NCBI RefSeq assembly: GCF_900232865.1
Contig: NZ_OCTS01000005.1
Span: forward strand, 124,001-188,000
Length of the DNA: 64,000 nt
Origin: Corynebacterium dentalis
GTDB taxonomy: Bacteria; Actinomycetota; Actinomycetes; Mycobacteriales; Mycobacteriaceae
Reading direction: 5' to 3'
Position 1 is the stretch's first letter. Every line of letters begins with the position of its first letter. Below the pieces are notes generated by a model. That model was not told where the DNA came from, did not search any database, and worked only from the letters and a program-made list of their open reading frames with translations. Position numbers and translations under genes: made by a program. Shown here piece by piece: positions 29,391 to 40,555 of the stretch.

Positions 29391-30638
29391 ATGGAAGACA
29401 CTCCTCAGGGCACGTCATCGTCCACCATGTTGGATGATGTGGAGCGCGCCATCGCAGATATCGCCGCGGGCAAGGCAGTCGTTGTGGTTGACGACGAAGA
29501 TCGGGAAAACGAGGGCGACCTAATCTTCGCGGCCGAGCTTGCTACTCCCGAACTCGTTGCCTTTATGGTTCGCTACAGTTCCGGCTACGTGTGCGTGGGC
29601 ATGTCCAATGAAGATTGCGACCGCCTAGGTCTGCCCCCAATGGTCGCCCGCAACGAGGACGTGCGCAATACGGCCTACACCGTGACCGTGGACGCCGCCG
29701 AGGGCGTCACCACGGGTATTTCCGCAACCGACCGTGCCCACACGCTGCGCACGCTGTCTGCTGCTGAGTCCGTCTCCACCGATCTGAACCGTCCGGGTCA
29801 CGTGGTGCCTCTACGCGCTCGCGACGGGGGCGTGCTGGTCCGCGCCGGACACACCGAAGCTTCCGTGGATCTCGCCAAGGCTGCCGGCCTGCGCCCCGCC
29901 GGTGCGCTGTGTGAAGTTGTCAGCGAAGAAAACCCCACTGAGATGGCACGCCTGCCGGAGCTGCGTCGCTTCGCGGACAAGCACGATCTCGCACTGATCT
30001 CCATCGAGCAGCTCGTCGAGTGGCGCCGCGCTAACACTCCCGTGGTGGAGCGTAGCGTCGAGGTCGGACTGCCCACAAAGCTCGGCGAATTCCAAGCCGT
30101 GGGTTACACCAGCCTGGTCGACGGCATCGAGCACGTCGCCCTCGTCGCTGGAGACGTCTCCGGCCAAGAAGACGTACCCGTGCGCGTGCACTCCGAGTGC
30201 CTCACCGGCGATGTTTTCGGATCCCTGCGCTGCGACTGCGGTGAGCAGCTGGATGCCGGATTGCGCTATATCTCCGAGCAAGGCCAGGGCATTCTCATCT
30301 ACATCCGTGGCCACGAAGGCCGTGGGATTGGTCTGGTCCCCAAGCTCCGCGCCTACGTACTGCAGGACGAGGGGCAAGACACGGTGGATGCCAACGTATC
30401 CCAGGGATACCCCGCGGACCTGCGGGAATACTCCGCGGCGGCGCAGATCATTCAGGATCTCGGCCCTGAATCTATTCAGCTGATCTCCAATAACCCGGAC
30501 AAGAAAGCCAAGCTCACTGCCTATGGCGTGAACATCACCGGACGCGTCCCCGTGGAGCTCCCGGCCAACCCCAACAACGTGGAATACCTGCGCACCAAGC
30601 GTGACCGCATGGGGCACCAGCTGGATTCGCTGAGCTAA
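29391..30638 (+). CDS. ribAB: Bifunctional DHBP synthase / GTP cyclohydrolase II
   Basis: The protein supplies both riboflavin precursors. The N-terminal RibB domain (about residues 10-210) has [20 protein letters not shown] and the acidic and histidine residues for ribulose 5-phosphate. The C-terminal RibA domain has zinc cysteines in [20 protein letters not shown], then [14 protein letters not shown] 24 bases upstream is in frame, but the ATG at 29391 is preferred. The length is 415 residues. Confidence 0.96.
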   Translation: MEDTPQGTSSSTMLDDVERAIADIAAGKAVVVVDDEDRENEGDLIFAAELATPELVAFMVRYSSGYVCVGMSNEDCDRLGLPPMVARNEDVRNTAYTVTVDAAEGVTTGISATDRAHTLRTLSAAESVSTDLNRPGHVVPLRARDGGVLVRAGHTEASVDLAKAAGLRPAGALCEVVSEENPTEMARLPELRRFADKHDLALISIEQLVEWRRANTPVVERSVEVGLPTKLGEFQAVGYTSLVDGIEHVALVAGDVSGQEDVPVRVHSECLTGDVFGSLRCDCGEQLDAGLRYISEQGQGILIYIRGHEGRGIGLVPKLRAYVLQDEGQDTVDANVSQGYPADLREYSAAAQIIQDLGPESIQLISNNPDKKAKLTAYGVNITGRVPVELPANPNNVEYLRTKRDRMGHQLDSLS

Positions 30639-30707
30639 TAAGCCACGAGGTGGGCGTCGAAGAAATAGACCCCACCACCCCCGCACACACTGACCGAAAG
30701 GACCCCG

Positions 30708-31187
30708 ATGGCACACGACGGACTGTCTCAACTGCACGTCCGCGACGGCGAAGCAGCCGGCATGCGCATAGCAGTCATCAGCGCCACTTGGAACGCCGAA
30801 ATCACCGATGCGCTGCACACCCGCGCCATCAACCGCGCCAAGCAAGCCGGTGCCAGCGTGAGCGAGTGGCGGGTTGCGGGAGCACTCGAGTTGCCCGTCG
30901 TGGTGGCAGAAGCCGTCAAGCATTTCGACGCCGTGGTGGCCACCGGCTGCGTCATCGAAGGCGAAACCGAGCACTTCCGCGTTGTCTGCGATGCCGTGAC
31001 CTACGGTCTGACCCGAATTCCCATCGATTCTGGGGTACCCGTGGGCAACGGCGTGCTGACGGTGCAAAACCAGCAGCAGGCTATCGACCGTGCAGGCGGA
31101 GAAGGCGCAGCAGAAGACAAGGGAGCAGATTCTGCTCTCGCCGCAATCCAGGCGGCGTTGACGCTCAAGCAGATCGCCAACAGCTAG
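30708..31187 (+). CDS. ribH: 6,7-dimethyl-8-ribityllumazine synthase
   Basis: The enzyme condenses the RibB and RibD products into lumazine; it assembles as pentamers or larger. The 159-residue product has RIAVISATWNAEITDAL, VAGALELPVVV and ATGCVIEGETEHFRVV, with the catalytic histidine in the last. GVLTVQNQQQAIDRAGG is the conserved late motif. A GAAAGGA site precedes the ATG. It ends the rib cluster. Confidence 0.96.
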   Translation: MAHDGLSQLHVRDGEAAGMRIAVISATWNAEITDALHTRAINRAKQAGASVSEWRVAGALELPVVVAEAVKHFDAVVATGCVIEGETEHFRVVCDAVTYGLTRIPIDSGVPVGNGVLTVQNQQQAIDRAGGEGAAEDKGADSALAAIQAALTLKQIANS

Positions 31188-31201
31188 CAGCTCATCCCCA
31201 C

Positions 31202-31248
31202 CCCGATCCGATTGGTTCTGCGGGACTTTTTCCTTGCATCGGATCGGG
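31202..31248 (+). repeat. 11-bp perfect inverted repeat after ribH
   Basis: CCCGATCCGAT (31202-31212) and ATCGGATCGGG (31238-31248) are exact reverse complements separated by 25 bases. The repeat ends 2 bases before a candidate -10 (31251). The T-run lies in the loop, not after the stem, so it is not a classic terminator; an operator or a transcript-end structure is possible. Confidence 0.6.
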
Positions 31249-31250
31249 AG

Positions 31251-31256
31251 TAACGT
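31251..31256 (+). promoter_or_regulatory. Candidate -10 hexamer for leaderless PH-domain gene
   Basis: TAACGT lies 7 bases before the GTG at 31264. It supports that start over the upstream TTG at 31234 and GTG at 31255, which overlap the inverted repeat or the hexamer. Confidence 0.4.
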
Positions 31257-31263
31257 GAATGCC

Positions 31264-31785
31264 GTGAATAACTCGGAGATTGGACAGCACCACTCGATGC
31301 CTACCGAAGCAGAGAATGCCCATGCGCCGCAATCCAGCACTGGTGATGACTGGCTGCTGGTGGTTACTTCTCCGTTTCTGAAAAAGCTCGCGTACGCGGG
31401 CGTGGCTGTGGTGATGCTTGTTCACATCTTCCTCGCCGTGGTAGTGGGTATTGGCGATACCGGCGTGGCGGTGACTCTGACGGACCGTCTGGGATTCATC
31501 GGCATCGGCCTGATCTTTTCCCTTGTTTGCCTGACCCTGCTTCGCCCACGCGTGCGGGTCAGCGCCCAAGGCGTGGAGGTGCGCAACATTGCCAACGCGC
31601 AGTTCTACCCGTGGGATATCGTCCATGGACTGTCTTTCCCCACCCAGGCGCAGACGGCTCGCTTGGAGCTGCCGGACTTTGAGTTCGTGCCGATGATGGC
31701 TATGCACATCCGGGACCGCGAGACCATCGCAGACACTGTCGAGTCTTTCCGTCAGCTGGAAGACCGCTACATGCCGCTCGATTAG
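31264..31785 (+). CDS. PH-domain membrane protein, two membrane segments
   Basis: A protein of about 173 residues with a polar N-terminus, two hydrophobic segments (about residues 45-65 and 77-95) and a C-terminal domain containing [22 protein letters not shown]. The last part resembles the bacterial PH domain of the CFP-6 type. A similar small membrane protein follows ribH in mycobacteria. Its function is unknown. The start is uncertain because the frame is open to a TTG at 31234; I chose the GTG with a well-placed -10. Confidence 0.75.
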   Translation: MNNSEIGQHHSMPTEAENAHAPQSSTGDDWLLVVTSPFLKKLAYAGVAVVMLVHIFLAVVVGIGDTGVAVTLTDRLGFIGIGLIFSLVCLTLLRPRVRVSAQGVEVRNIANAQFYPWDIVHGLSFPTQAQTARLELPDFEFVPMMAMHIRDRETIADTVESFRQLEDRYMPLD

Positions 31786-31813
31786 CCCCACAGACTCGAA
31801 TCCAGAGACGTCT

Positions 31814-33877
31814 ATGGCAAGTACCGTTGATTACCGACCGGAACCGGGGACCATCCCCACGGATCCGGGGGTCTATACGTTCCGTGACGCGCACGATCGC
31901 GTGATCTACGTGGGCAAAGCGAAGAATCTTCGCGCCCGCCTGAGCAATTATTTTCAAGACCTTTCGCAGCTACATCCCCGCACCCGCGCCATGGTGCAAA
32001 CTGCTAATCGCGTGGTGTGGACTGTGGTCTCCAGTGAGTTCGAGGCCCTTAACCTCGAGTACACATGGATCAAGCGCTTTAACCCGCGCTTCAACGTCAT
32101 GTACCGGGACGATAAGACGTACCCGATGTTGGCCATCGGCGCGAAGGAAGAAGTTCCCCGCGCCTTCGTGTACCGCGGTCCCCGCCGCAAGGGTGTACGT
32201 TACTTCGGCCCATACCCCAAGGCCTGGGCGATCCGTGACACTCTGGAATCCCTGACCCGTGTGTTTCCCATCCGCACCTGTACTCGCGGGGTGTACAAGC
32301 GCCATGCTGCTCTCGGCCGCCCGTGCCTATTGGGCTACATTGATCGCTGTTCTGCACCGTGCGTGGGCAATATCAGCGTGGAGGATCACCGGGCGCTTGT
32401 TGATCAGTTCTCGAGCTTCTTGGCCGGTAATACCGAGCCGGTGAAGCGCCGCGTTCGCAAGGAAATGGAGGCAGCTGCGGAGGATCTCGATTTCGAGCGG
32501 GCCGCCAGCTATCGCGACCAGTTGGCCGCAATGGACAAGGCCATGGAGAAGCAGGCCGTAGTCTTCTCGGACAGCACGGACGCGGACGTTATCGCTGTGG
32601 TCTCAGATGAATTGGAAGCCGCCGTGCAGATCTTTCACGTGCGCGGCGGTCGCATTCACGGTCAACGTGGGTGGGTCGTGGAGCGCGATGAAGTCTCCGA
32701 CGCCGACCTGACCGGCCAGTTCCTCACCCAGTTCTATGGGGACGAGGCCGAGCTGGCCCGCGCTACAGAGTCTGCTGTTGCTGGAGCCTCTTCGCAGCCC
32801 GTCGATAGGGAACTGGCCGCGGCCATCAATCCTGCGGCCCGCGCGGAGCTGGGGGACTTGGTCGGAGATGTACAGGTCACCCCGGTGCCTCGGGAGGTGC
32901 TGGTGGAATCCGTGCCGGATAACGCGGATGAGCTCAGCCAGTGGCTCACTGAGCTGCGCGGCTCCCGAGTGACCATCCGCCGCCCCTTGCGGGGAGACAA
33001 GAAGTCCCTCATGGAAACGGCGAAGTCAAACGCCAAGCAAGCTTTGGCCCAGCACAAACTCAAGCGCTCTGGTGACCTCACCACCCGCTCAGCTGCATTG
33101 CAGCAGCTCCAAGAAGCGCTGTGGATGGACGAGTCTCCGCTGCGCATCGAGTGCACGGATATCTCTCATATTCAGGGCACGGATGTGGTGGCCAGCCTCG
33201 TGGTCTTCGAGGACGGACTGCCGAAGAAGTCTGACTATCGCCGCTACAAGATCAAGGAAGCCGCAGGAGACGGCCACTCCAACGATGTCGCCTCTATCGC
33301 CGAAGTGGTGCGACGTCGCTTCAAGCGCCACCACGAGGACCAGGCGGCCATGCCCATGGGGGACGACGGTGGAGATCTTCTGGAAGGTGAAGAAGAGCTC
33401 GAGGTGGCGTCGACAAAGAAATTCGCCTACCCACCGCAACTGTTCATCGTCGACGGCGGCCTGCCCCAGGTCAACGCAGCGCAACAAGTCTTGGACGAAT
33501 TGGGCGTCACGGATGTCACCTTGGTGGGCATCGCCAAACGACTCGAAGAGATTTGGGTACCGGGCGAGGACTACCCGGTGATCATGCCGCGCACCTCAGA
33601 TGCGCTCTACCTGGTGCAATACCTGCGCGATGAAGCCCACCGCTTTGCCATCACGTTCCACCGGCAGCAGCGAAGCAAGCGGATGCGACGCTCCAAGCTG
33701 GACGATATCCCCGGTTTGGGACCGGCCCGCCGCAAGCAATTGGTGTCTACTTTCGGCTCCGTAGCAAAGGTCAAGGAAGCCAGCGTGGAGGATCTCACCG
33801 CACTGAACGGATTCGGCCCGAGCCTGGCGCAGAAGATTTACGACGCTCTGCACCAACCAGCGCAAAATTCCGATTAA
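31814..33877 (+). CDS. uvrC: Excinuclease ABC subunit C
   Basis: UvrC makes both incisions in nucleotide excision repair. The 687-residue product begins with a GIY-YIG domain ([28 protein letters not shown]). Four family cysteines follow between about residues 155 and 185 ([26 protein letters not shown]). Then come a UVR motif ([15 protein letters not shown]), the RNase H-like nuclease domain ([23 protein letters not shown]) and a C-terminal helix-hairpin-helix pair ([25 protein letters not shown]). UvrA and UvrB are not in the window. Confidence 0.97.
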   Translation: MASTVDYRPEPGTIPTDPGVYTFRDAHDRVIYVGKAKNLRARLSNYFQDLSQLHPRTRAMVQTANRVVWTVVSSEFEALNLEYTWIKRFNPRFNVMYRDDKTYPMLAIGAKEEVPRAFVYRGPRRKGVRYFGPYPKAWAIRDTLESLTRVFPIRTCTRGVYKRHAALGRPCLLGYIDRCSAPCVGNISVEDHRALVDQFSSFLAGNTEPVKRRVRKEMEAAAEDLDFERAASYRDQLAAMDKAMEKQAVVFSDSTDADVIAVVSDELEAAVQIFHVRGGRIHGQRGWVVERDEVSDADLTGQFLTQFYGDEAELARATESAVAGASSQPVDRELAAAINPAARAELGDLVGDVQVTPVPREVLVESVPDNADELSQWLTELRGSRVTIRRPLRGDKKSLMETAKSNAKQALAQHKLKRSGDLTTRSAALQQLQEALWMDESPLRIECTDISHIQGTDVVASLVVFEDGLPKKSDYRRYKIKEAAGDGHSNDVASIAEVVRRRFKRHHEDQAAMPMGDDGGDLLEGEEELEVASTKKFAYPPQLFIVDGGLPQVNAAQQVLDELGVTDVTLVGIAKRLEEIWVPGEDYPVIMPRTSDALYLVQYLRDEAHRFAITFHRQQRSKRMRRSKLDDIPGLGPARRKQLVSTFGSVAKVKEASVEDLTALNGFGPSLAQKIYDALHQPAQNSD

Positions 33878-33880
33878 GCT
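33875..33880 (+). promoter_or_regulatory. Candidate -10 hexamer for rapZ, overlapping the uvrC stop
   Basis: TAAGCT begins with the uvrC TAA stop and lies 7 bases before the rapZ ATG at 33888. There is no clear Shine-Dalgarno in the 10-base gap. Confidence 0.45.
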
Positions 33881-33887
33881 CGGGGTC

Positions 33888-34820
33888 ATGGTGAATCAGG
33901 ACTCGGTTGAGCACAACCCGGCGAACGAACACTCGGTGAATCAAGAGACGCACGACCCTGCTGCCATGCCGTCGTTGATTTTGATCACGGGTATGTCCGG
34001 CGCTGGGCGACGCGCAACGTCCGCAGCCCTCGAGGAACTGGGATGGTACGTGGCAGAAAACCTGCCGCCCGAGCTCATCGTGCGCATGGCCGAGATGAGT
34101 TTCGAGGACGATTCCCCGATCGAGCGTCTCGCCATCGTCACCGACGTGCGCTCCCGCGATTTTGCCGGCAGCCTGTCGGACGTTCTGGACAAGCTCAACG
34201 CGTCCGGTCGCCGGCCGATTGTTCTTTTTCTCGACGCCACCAATACCGAGCTCATCAAGCGTTACGACACGGTACGTCGTACCCATCCTTTGCAGGGGGA
34301 TGGGACCGTCCAAACGGGCATTGATCGGGAGCGCGCGCTGCTGCAGAGCATCCGCAACCGGGCGGACATTGTCCTAGACACAACCAACACCAGCGTGCAC
34401 GATCTCCGCCGAGTGTTGGAGCAGTATTTCTCCAACATGAACCAGCAGTCCGTTCGCGTAAACATCCAGTCCTTCGGCTTTAAGCACGGCGCTCCAAATG
34501 ACGTAGATGTCCTGCTAGATGCCCGCTTCCTGCCGAACCCACACTGGGAAGAAGATCTGCGCGAATTCAGTGGCTTGGATCCCAAAGTCTCCAACTTCGT
34601 TCTGACTCAGCCAGGCGCAGTGGACTTCCTCGATTCCGCCCAAAGGATGCTGACCTCGATGCTTCCGGGCTACCAGCGCGAAGGCAAAAAGTACGTATCT
34701 TTCGCCGTGGGCTGTACAGGAGGCAGGCACAGAAGCGTGGCCGTTGCAGAAGAAATGGCACACCGGTTGAAGGATAACGGCGTGGACGTTCGCGTACTGC
34801 ACCGAGATGTGGAGCGCTGA
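33888..34820 (+). CDS. rapZ: RapZ-family nucleotide-binding protein
   Basis: A 310-residue member of the RapZ/YvcJ family. In E. coli RapZ is an RNA adaptor controlling GlmS; the actinobacterial role is not settled. The P-loop reads GMSGAGRR (residues 35-42), with arginine where Walker A usually has lysine, a form I recall from other actinobacterial members. The C-terminal domain has YVSFAVGCTGGRHRSV, the family hallmark. About 28 extra residues precede the P-loop. It sits before yvcK and whiA, a conserved Gram-positive trio. Confidence 0.93.
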   Translation: MVNQDSVEHNPANEHSVNQETHDPAAMPSLILITGMSGAGRRATSAALEELGWYVAENLPPELIVRMAEMSFEDDSPIERLAIVTDVRSRDFAGSLSDVLDKLNASGRRPIVLFLDATNTELIKRYDTVRRTHPLQGDGTVQTGIDRERALLQSIRNRADIVLDTTNTSVHDLRRVLEQYFSNMNQQSVRVNIQSFGFKHGAPNDVDVLLDARFLPNPHWEEDLREFSGLDPKVSNFVLTQPGAVDFLDSAQRMLTSMLPGYQREGKKYVSFAVGCTGGRHRSVAVAEEMAHRLKDNGVDVRVLHRDVER

Positions 34821-34827
34821 ACACACC

Positions 34828-35907
34828 ATGAACACGTCACGATCTAGCCATACTTCGGCGACCCACAATGCTCCCGATAAGGCAGTTGAAGGTGAACTTT
34901 CTGAGCATCCCGGTCAGGTTCGTATTGCCAGTTTAGGCGGCGGACACGGTCTGTTTAACACCCTGCGCGGGGCGCGAGTAGTCGCTGACGATGTGACAGC
35001 CATCGTCACTGTGGCAGACGACGGCGGATCCTCCGGACGCATGCGTCGAGAATTGGGATCCATCCCACCCGGCGACCTCCGCATGGCACTGGCTGCCTTG
35101 ACCGAGGACTCGGAGGGCGGGCGGCTGTGGGAAGAGGCAATCCAACACCGCTTCGGTGGCTACGGCGCCTTGAAGGGCCACGCCGTGGGAAACCTCATGA
35201 TCAGCGGCCTGGAACAGGTTCTGGGTTCCCTCGTTCGTGCGCTCGATGAGATGGGCAAACTGCTGGGAGTCAAGGGACGTGTGCTGCCCATGTGCCCTGA
35301 ACCATTGGACCTGGAAGCGGAGGTATCCGGACTGGAGGAGGATCCCCGCGAGGTGGTCCCGGTGCGCGGACAAGTGGCCGTGGCCACCACCATGGGGCAG
35401 GTACGGCGCGTACGCATGATCCCGCACCGGCCAGCAGCCACACCCGAGGCGGTGACTGCGATTGAGAACGCGGACCTCATCACGCTAGGACCGGGCAGCT
35501 GGTTTTCTAGCGTCATCCCACACATCCTTGTGCCCGGCCTCGTGGACGCGCTCAACGCAGCCAAGGCGCCCAAGGTATTGATCATGAACCTGGTGGCCGA
35601 AGCAGGAGAGACCGCGGGCATGTCCATGGAGCACCACATTCACATGGTGTTCCAGCACGCGCAATCGTTGGCTATCGACGTCATCGTGGTGGACATGACT
35701 GTCATGCCACGGCCTGCCCAGCGCACGCACGTGGAGCGGGCGGCACAAGCTCTGGGCGCCAAGGTTATCTACCGCGATGTCCGCGAAGATGATGCGCGCG
35801 GACGCTTCGGGGATAGACATAAGCCAGCGAAAATGGCGGCCGTCTTCCAAGAGATCTTGTCCACACCGATTGACTCGTTGCCCAGCACTTTGGCCAACAA
35901 CGGCTAG
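34828..35907 (+). CDS. yvcK: Gluconeogenesis factor YvcK / CofD-like protein
   Basis: YvcK proteins bind UDP-sugars and are linked to cell wall precursor flux. The roughly 359-residue product shows RIASLGGGHGLFNTL, VADDGGSSGRMRRELG and PPGDLRMALAAL, then ITLGPGSWFSSVIPH. An ATG at 34807 is in frame and would overlap rapZ by 14 bases. I prefer 34828, which lies 7 bases after rapZ, but neither has a strong ribosome-binding site. Confidence 0.92.
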   Translation: MNTSRSSHTSATHNAPDKAVEGELSEHPGQVRIASLGGGHGLFNTLRGARVVADDVTAIVTVADDGGSSGRMRRELGSIPPGDLRMALAALTEDSEGGRLWEEAIQHRFGGYGALKGHAVGNLMISGLEQVLGSLVRALDEMGKLLGVKGRVLPMCPEPLDLEAEVSGLEEDPREVVPVRGQVAVATTMGQVRRVRMIPHRPAATPEAVTAIENADLITLGPGSWFSSVIPHILVPGLVDALNAAKAPKVLIMNLVAEAGETAGMSMEHHIHMVFQHAQSLAIDVIVVDMTVMPRPAQRTHVERAAQALGAKVIYRDVREDDARGRFGDRHKPAKMAAVFQEILSTPIDSLPSTLANNG

Positions 35908-35952
35908 TGATACCGTCAAGATCGACAATTCTTCGAAAGGACGTGGCCAATC

Positions 35953-36939
35953 GTGGCTCTTACCGCAGAGGTTAAGGCTGAACTAGCTCAAGTCAACGTC
36001 AGTCGTACAGACGTAATGACCGCCGAGGTCTCCAGCTTGCTGCGCTATTGCGCAGGACTGCACCTGGTGGGCGGGCAGATCGTGGTGGAAGCAGAAGTCG
36101 ATTCCTCGGCCACCGCTCGGCGCATCGCGGGCTTCGTGGAGCAGCTGTTCAACCTCGAGGCGGAAGTCCAGGTCATTAGCTCAAATAACCTGCGGAAAAA
36201 TTCCCGCTACGTGCTGCGATGGGCGCAAGGGGGCACGGAGCTGGCACGCCGCGCGGAATTGATTGACCGTGCGGGGCGCCCCGTGCGTGGCTTGCCGCGA
36301 TTCATCATCGGCGGCACGCGTGATCAGTGCGTGGCTGCGTGGCGTGGAGCGTTCCTCGCGCACGGGTCGCTGACCGAGCCCGGACGCTCCTCTGCCATGG
36401 AGGTCACCACCCCAAGCAACGAGGCGGCACTGGCGCTAGTGGGGGCCGCTCGGCGCATCGATGTCACGGCCAAGACGAAGGAAGCTAGGGGTGTGCACCG
36501 CGTCATCGTCCGCGACGGAGACTCCATCGATGCCTTGCTCAACCTCATGGGTGCCCGCGATACGCGGTTGAAGTGGGAAGAGCAGCGCATGCGCCGCGAA
36601 GCCCGTTCAAAGGCGAACCGTTTGGCGAACTTTGACGACGCCAACCTGCGCCGTTCTGCCCGGGCCGCGGTTATTGCTGCTGCTCGCGTCGAACGTGCCC
36701 TGGAACTGCTGGGCGACGATGTGCCACAGCATTTGGCTCAAGCTGGCCAGCTCCGTGTGGCGCACCGCCAGTCTTCTTTGGAAGAGCTGGGGCAACTCGC
36801 CGAGCCGGCCATGACCAAGGATGCCGTTGCCGGGCGTATCCGCCGCCTGTTGACGATGGCGGACAAGCGCGCCGAAGAGCTGGGAGTGGAAGATACGAAC
36901 ATCGCGGTGACGGAGGAACTTTTCCACGATATGGATTAG
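35953..36939 (+). CDS. whiA: WhiA, sporulation/cell-division transcription regulator
   Basis: WhiA controls sporulation septation in Streptomyces and is kept in non-sporulating relatives. It combines a degenerate LAGLIDADG-like N-terminal domain (RRIDVTAK and [20 protein letters not shown]) with a C-terminal helix-turn-helix ([19 protein letters not shown]). The length of 328 residues is normal. It starts with GTG behind AAAGGACG. No WhiB partner is in the window. Confidence 0.95.
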   Translation: MALTAEVKAELAQVNVSRTDVMTAEVSSLLRYCAGLHLVGGQIVVEAEVDSSATARRIAGFVEQLFNLEAEVQVISSNNLRKNSRYVLRWAQGGTELARRAELIDRAGRPVRGLPRFIIGGTRDQCVAAWRGAFLAHGSLTEPGRSSAMEVTTPSNEAALALVGAARRIDVTAKTKEARGVHRVIVRDGDSIDALLNLMGARDTRLKWEEQRMRREARSKANRLANFDDANLRRSARAAVIAAARVERALELLGDDVPQHLAQAGQLRVAHRQSSLEELGQLAEPAMTKDAVAGRIRRLLTMADKRAEELGVEDTNIAVTEELFHDMD

Positions 36940-37133
36940 TACTAGATTAGTTCCCATGCTCCATTCGGTGGTGGATATCTGGGGTTGCACACTGTCGCCC
37001 GAAACCGGGTGCATGTTCTTCTGCAGACCTTTTGTGACCTAGGTAGTGTCGAAAGTGTAACTGTGAGAAGAGATTCACTGAGTAGTTCATGCAAGACAAA
37101 ATGTGCAGTGATGACCTCAAACTCAAACATTGA

Positions 37134-38156
<1,023 letters not shown>

Positions 38157-38234
38157 GAGACTCACTTACATCGCAGGCTTGGCAGCGTGGCAGGAACAGC
38201 CTCGCTACTGGGCGACTTCCGAGGAAAGAACTGA

Positions 38235-38278
38235 CCGAAGCTAGGTTTCGGGAGGTGCCTTTACCTCGGATTTCTTTT
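38235..38278 (+). terminator. Candidate terminator after gap
   Basis: Two adjacent short hairpins follow gap: CCGAA/TTCGG (38235-38251) and GAGGT/ACCTC (38252-38267). ATTTCTTTTAG comes next. This could end part of the gap transcript ahead of the separate pgk promoter. Confidence 0.45.
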
Positions 38279-38341
38279 AGCGATTATTCACACATCGTCA
38301 CCCATACGTGGTGGCAACCGCACCGTCGTCCCGATAGTTCG

Positions 38342-38395
38342 TAGACTAAAGGGGCGTAAACGAAAGAACTCGACCTTCGGCTCGTGCTGAAGTCG
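38342..38395 (+). promoter_or_regulatory. pgk promoter and leader stem-loop
   Basis: TAGACT (38342-38347) is a good -10 with a weak -35. About 25 bases downstream, CGAC-C-TTCGGC (38371-38381) pairs with GCTGAA-GTCG (38386-38395). The result is a 10-bp stem with one bulged C, one G-U pair and a TCGT tetraloop. It could protect or regulate the pgk-tpiA-ppc mRNA. Confidence 0.5.
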
Positions 38396-38423
38396 CACAC
38401 ACACTTCATTTCAAGGAGCAGAC

Positions 38424-39635
38424 ATGGCAGTCAAGACCGTTCAGGATCTCATCGCAGAGGGCGTTGAAGGACGCCACGTCCTCGTGCGTTCTGACCTCAA
38501 CGTTCCTTTGTCCGACGGTAACATCACCGATCCCGGCCGAATTGATGCTTCCGTGTCGACGTTGCGCGCACTCCTCGATGCCGGCGCTCGCGTCATCGTC
38601 ACCGCTCACCTCGGCCGCCCGAAGGGCGAGGCTAACCCTGAGTTCTCTTTGGCTCCTGTCGTTGAGGCTCTGTCTGAGCGCCTGGATATGTACGTGCCAC
38701 TCGCCGCCGATGTCACCGGTGAGGATGCGCACGAGCGCGCTAACGGACTGGATGATGGCGATATTCTGCTGCTGGAAAACGTCCGCTTCGATCCTCGCGA
38801 AACTTCCAAGCTGGAAGACGAGCGTGCCGAGTTTGCAGACGCTTTGGCTGCGTTGACCGCAGACAACGGCGCTTTCGTCTCTGATGGTTTCGGCGTAGTT
38901 CACCGCAAGCAGGCATCTGTGTACGACGTCGCCAAGAAGCTTCCTCACTACGCCGGTGGCTTGGTGGAGACCGAACTTGAGGTACTTAAGAAGGTCTCTG
39001 ACGAGCCAGCACACCCTTACGCCGTGGTACTCGGCGGCTCCAAGGTGTCTGACAAGCTCGGCGTGATCGAAGCTTTGGCTCCTAAGGTGGACAACCTGAT
39101 CATCGGTGGCGGAATGTGCTTCACCTTCTTGGCCGCGCAAGGTTACGAAGTTGGCGGATCACTGTTGCAGGAAGACATGATCGATACCTGCAAGGATCTG
39201 CTGGATCGCTTTGGAGATTCCATTGTCCTGCCGAAGGACGTAGAAGTGGCGGAGGCCTTCGCCAAGGATGCCGATCACCGCACGGTAGCCGTGGATTCCA
39301 TTCCCGCAGGCTGGATGGGCCTGGACATCGGACCCGAGTCCGTCAAGGAATTCGCGGAGATCTTGAACCAGGCTCAGACCATCTTCTGGAATGGTCCCAT
39401 GGGCGTATTTGAATTCGAGAACTTCGCCGCAGGCACCCGGGGAGTGGCGGAATCCATCATCTCCGCAACCTCTAATGGCGCATTCTCCGTGGTCGGCGGC
39501 GGAGACTCCGCAGCGGCCGTACGCACCCTGGGATTAGATGAAGGAGGCTTCAGCCACATCTCCACCGGTGGCGGCGCATCCCTGGAATACCTCGAGGGCA
39601 AGGAACTCCCGGGCGTATCCGTCCTTGAGTCCTAA
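38424..39635 (+). CDS. pgk: Phosphoglycerate kinase
   Basis: The enzyme makes ATP from 1,3-bisphosphoglycerate. The 403-residue product has [13 protein letters not shown] near residue 20, [27 protein letters not shown] and the nucleotide-binding [13 protein letters not shown], then [11 protein letters not shown]. An AAGGAG site precedes the ATG. tpiA follows after 60 bases. Confidence 0.97.
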   Translation: MAVKTVQDLIAEGVEGRHVLVRSDLNVPLSDGNITDPGRIDASVSTLRALLDAGARVIVTAHLGRPKGEANPEFSLAPVVEALSERLDMYVPLAADVTGEDAHERANGLDDGDILLLENVRFDPRETSKLEDERAEFADALAALTADNGAFVSDGFGVVHRKQASVYDVAKKLPHYAGGLVETELEVLKKVSDEPAHPYAVVLGGSKVSDKLGVIEALAPKVDNLIIGGGMCFTFLAAQGYEVGGSLLQEDMIDTCKDLLDRFGDSIVLPKDVEVAEAFAKDADHRTVAVDSIPAGWMGLDIGPESVKEFAEILNQAQTIFWNGPMGVFEFENFAAGTRGVAESIISATSNGAFSVVGGGDSAAAVRTLGLDEGGFSHISTGGGASLEYLEGKELPGVSVLES

Positions 39636-39695
39636 TCCCTCGTTCACTTCACACAATTCGTGAACCTCTGACACACCTCTTAGAAGGAGCTCCGC

Positions 39696-40481
39696 ATGGC
39701 TAAGCGCACCCCACTGATCGCGGGCAATTGGAAGATGCACCTCAACCACAAGGAAGCAATCCACGTGGTGCAGAAGTTCGACTTCTCCCTGCCCAAGGAT
39801 TATTACGACCACGTGGACGTAGCGTTCATTCCTCCGTTCACCGACATCCGCAGCGTGCAGACCCTGGTGGACGCAGACAAGATGCTCATCACCTACGGTG
39901 CACAAGACATCTCCGAGCACAAGTCCGGTGCGTACACCGGCGAAGTTTCCGCGGACATGCTCTCCGCTCTGGGATGCACGTGGGTGGTCGTGGGGCACTC
40001 AGAGCGTCGCCAGTACCACAACGAGTCCAACGAAGTTGTGGCAAACAAGGCCAAGGCAGCCCTGTCCCAGTCAATGCAGCCCATCGTCTGCGTGGGCGAG
40101 CCGCTGGAGGTTCGCGAAGCAGGGGAACACGTCCAGTACGTGGTGGATCAGACACGAGCCTCTCTCGAGGGACTGAGCGCCGAGCAGCTGGCTCAGGTGG
40201 TTATCGCCTACGAACCAGTGTGGGCAATCGGCACCGGCAAGGTAGCTTCTGCCGCTGACGCACAAGAAGTGTGCAAGGCTATCCGCGAACTCATCGGCCA
40301 GATGGCTAGCGCCGAGACCGCCGAGGATCTGCGCATTCTCTACGGAGGCTCCGTGAAGTCCGATTCCGTGGGCGAGATTGTTTCGCAGCCTGACGTCGAC
40401 GGTGGACTCGTCGGCGGCGCCAGCTTGGACGGCAAAGACTTCGCTGGTCTGGTGGCCGCGGCCGCCAAGGCCGTGCAATAG
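39696..40481 (+). CDS. tpiA: Triosephosphate isomerase
   Basis: The enzyme interconverts DHAP and G3P. The 261-residue barrel protein shows the catalytic lysine in IAGNWKMHL, the histidine in [14 protein letters not shown], the glutamate in [14 protein letters not shown] (the loop-6 region) and the phosphate-binding [10 protein letters not shown] strong AAGGAG site precedes the ATG. The gene order gap-pgk-tpiA-ppc is that of Corynebacterium. Confidence 0.97.
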   Translation: MAKRTPLIAGNWKMHLNHKEAIHVVQKFDFSLPKDYYDHVDVAFIPPFTDIRSVQTLVDADKMLITYGAQDISEHKSGAYTGEVSADMLSALGCTWVVVGHSERRQYHNESNEVVANKAKAALSQSMQPIVCVGEPLEVREAGEHVQYVVDQTRASLEGLSAEQLAQVVIAYEPVWAIGTGKVASAADAQEVCKAIRELIGQMASAETAEDLRILYGGSVKSDSVGEIVSQPDVDGGLVGGASLDGKDFAGLVAAAAKAVQ

Positions 40482-40555
40482 ACCTGCACTAGTTTAGCCC
40501 GCGCCCACGGCAATCTGGGGGCGCACCCTCACACGACCAGGTGGAAGGACACCTC

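Noticed and set aside
30650-31258. 202-residue Arg-rich frame overlapping ribH
   Set aside because: Composition (Arg/His-rich, low complexity) is that of an out-of-frame reading of ribH.
37060-37080. GlxR/CRP site (TGTGA...TCAC) before gap
   Set aside because: The half-sites TGTGA and TCAC are 8 bases apart instead of 6 and the second is incomplete.
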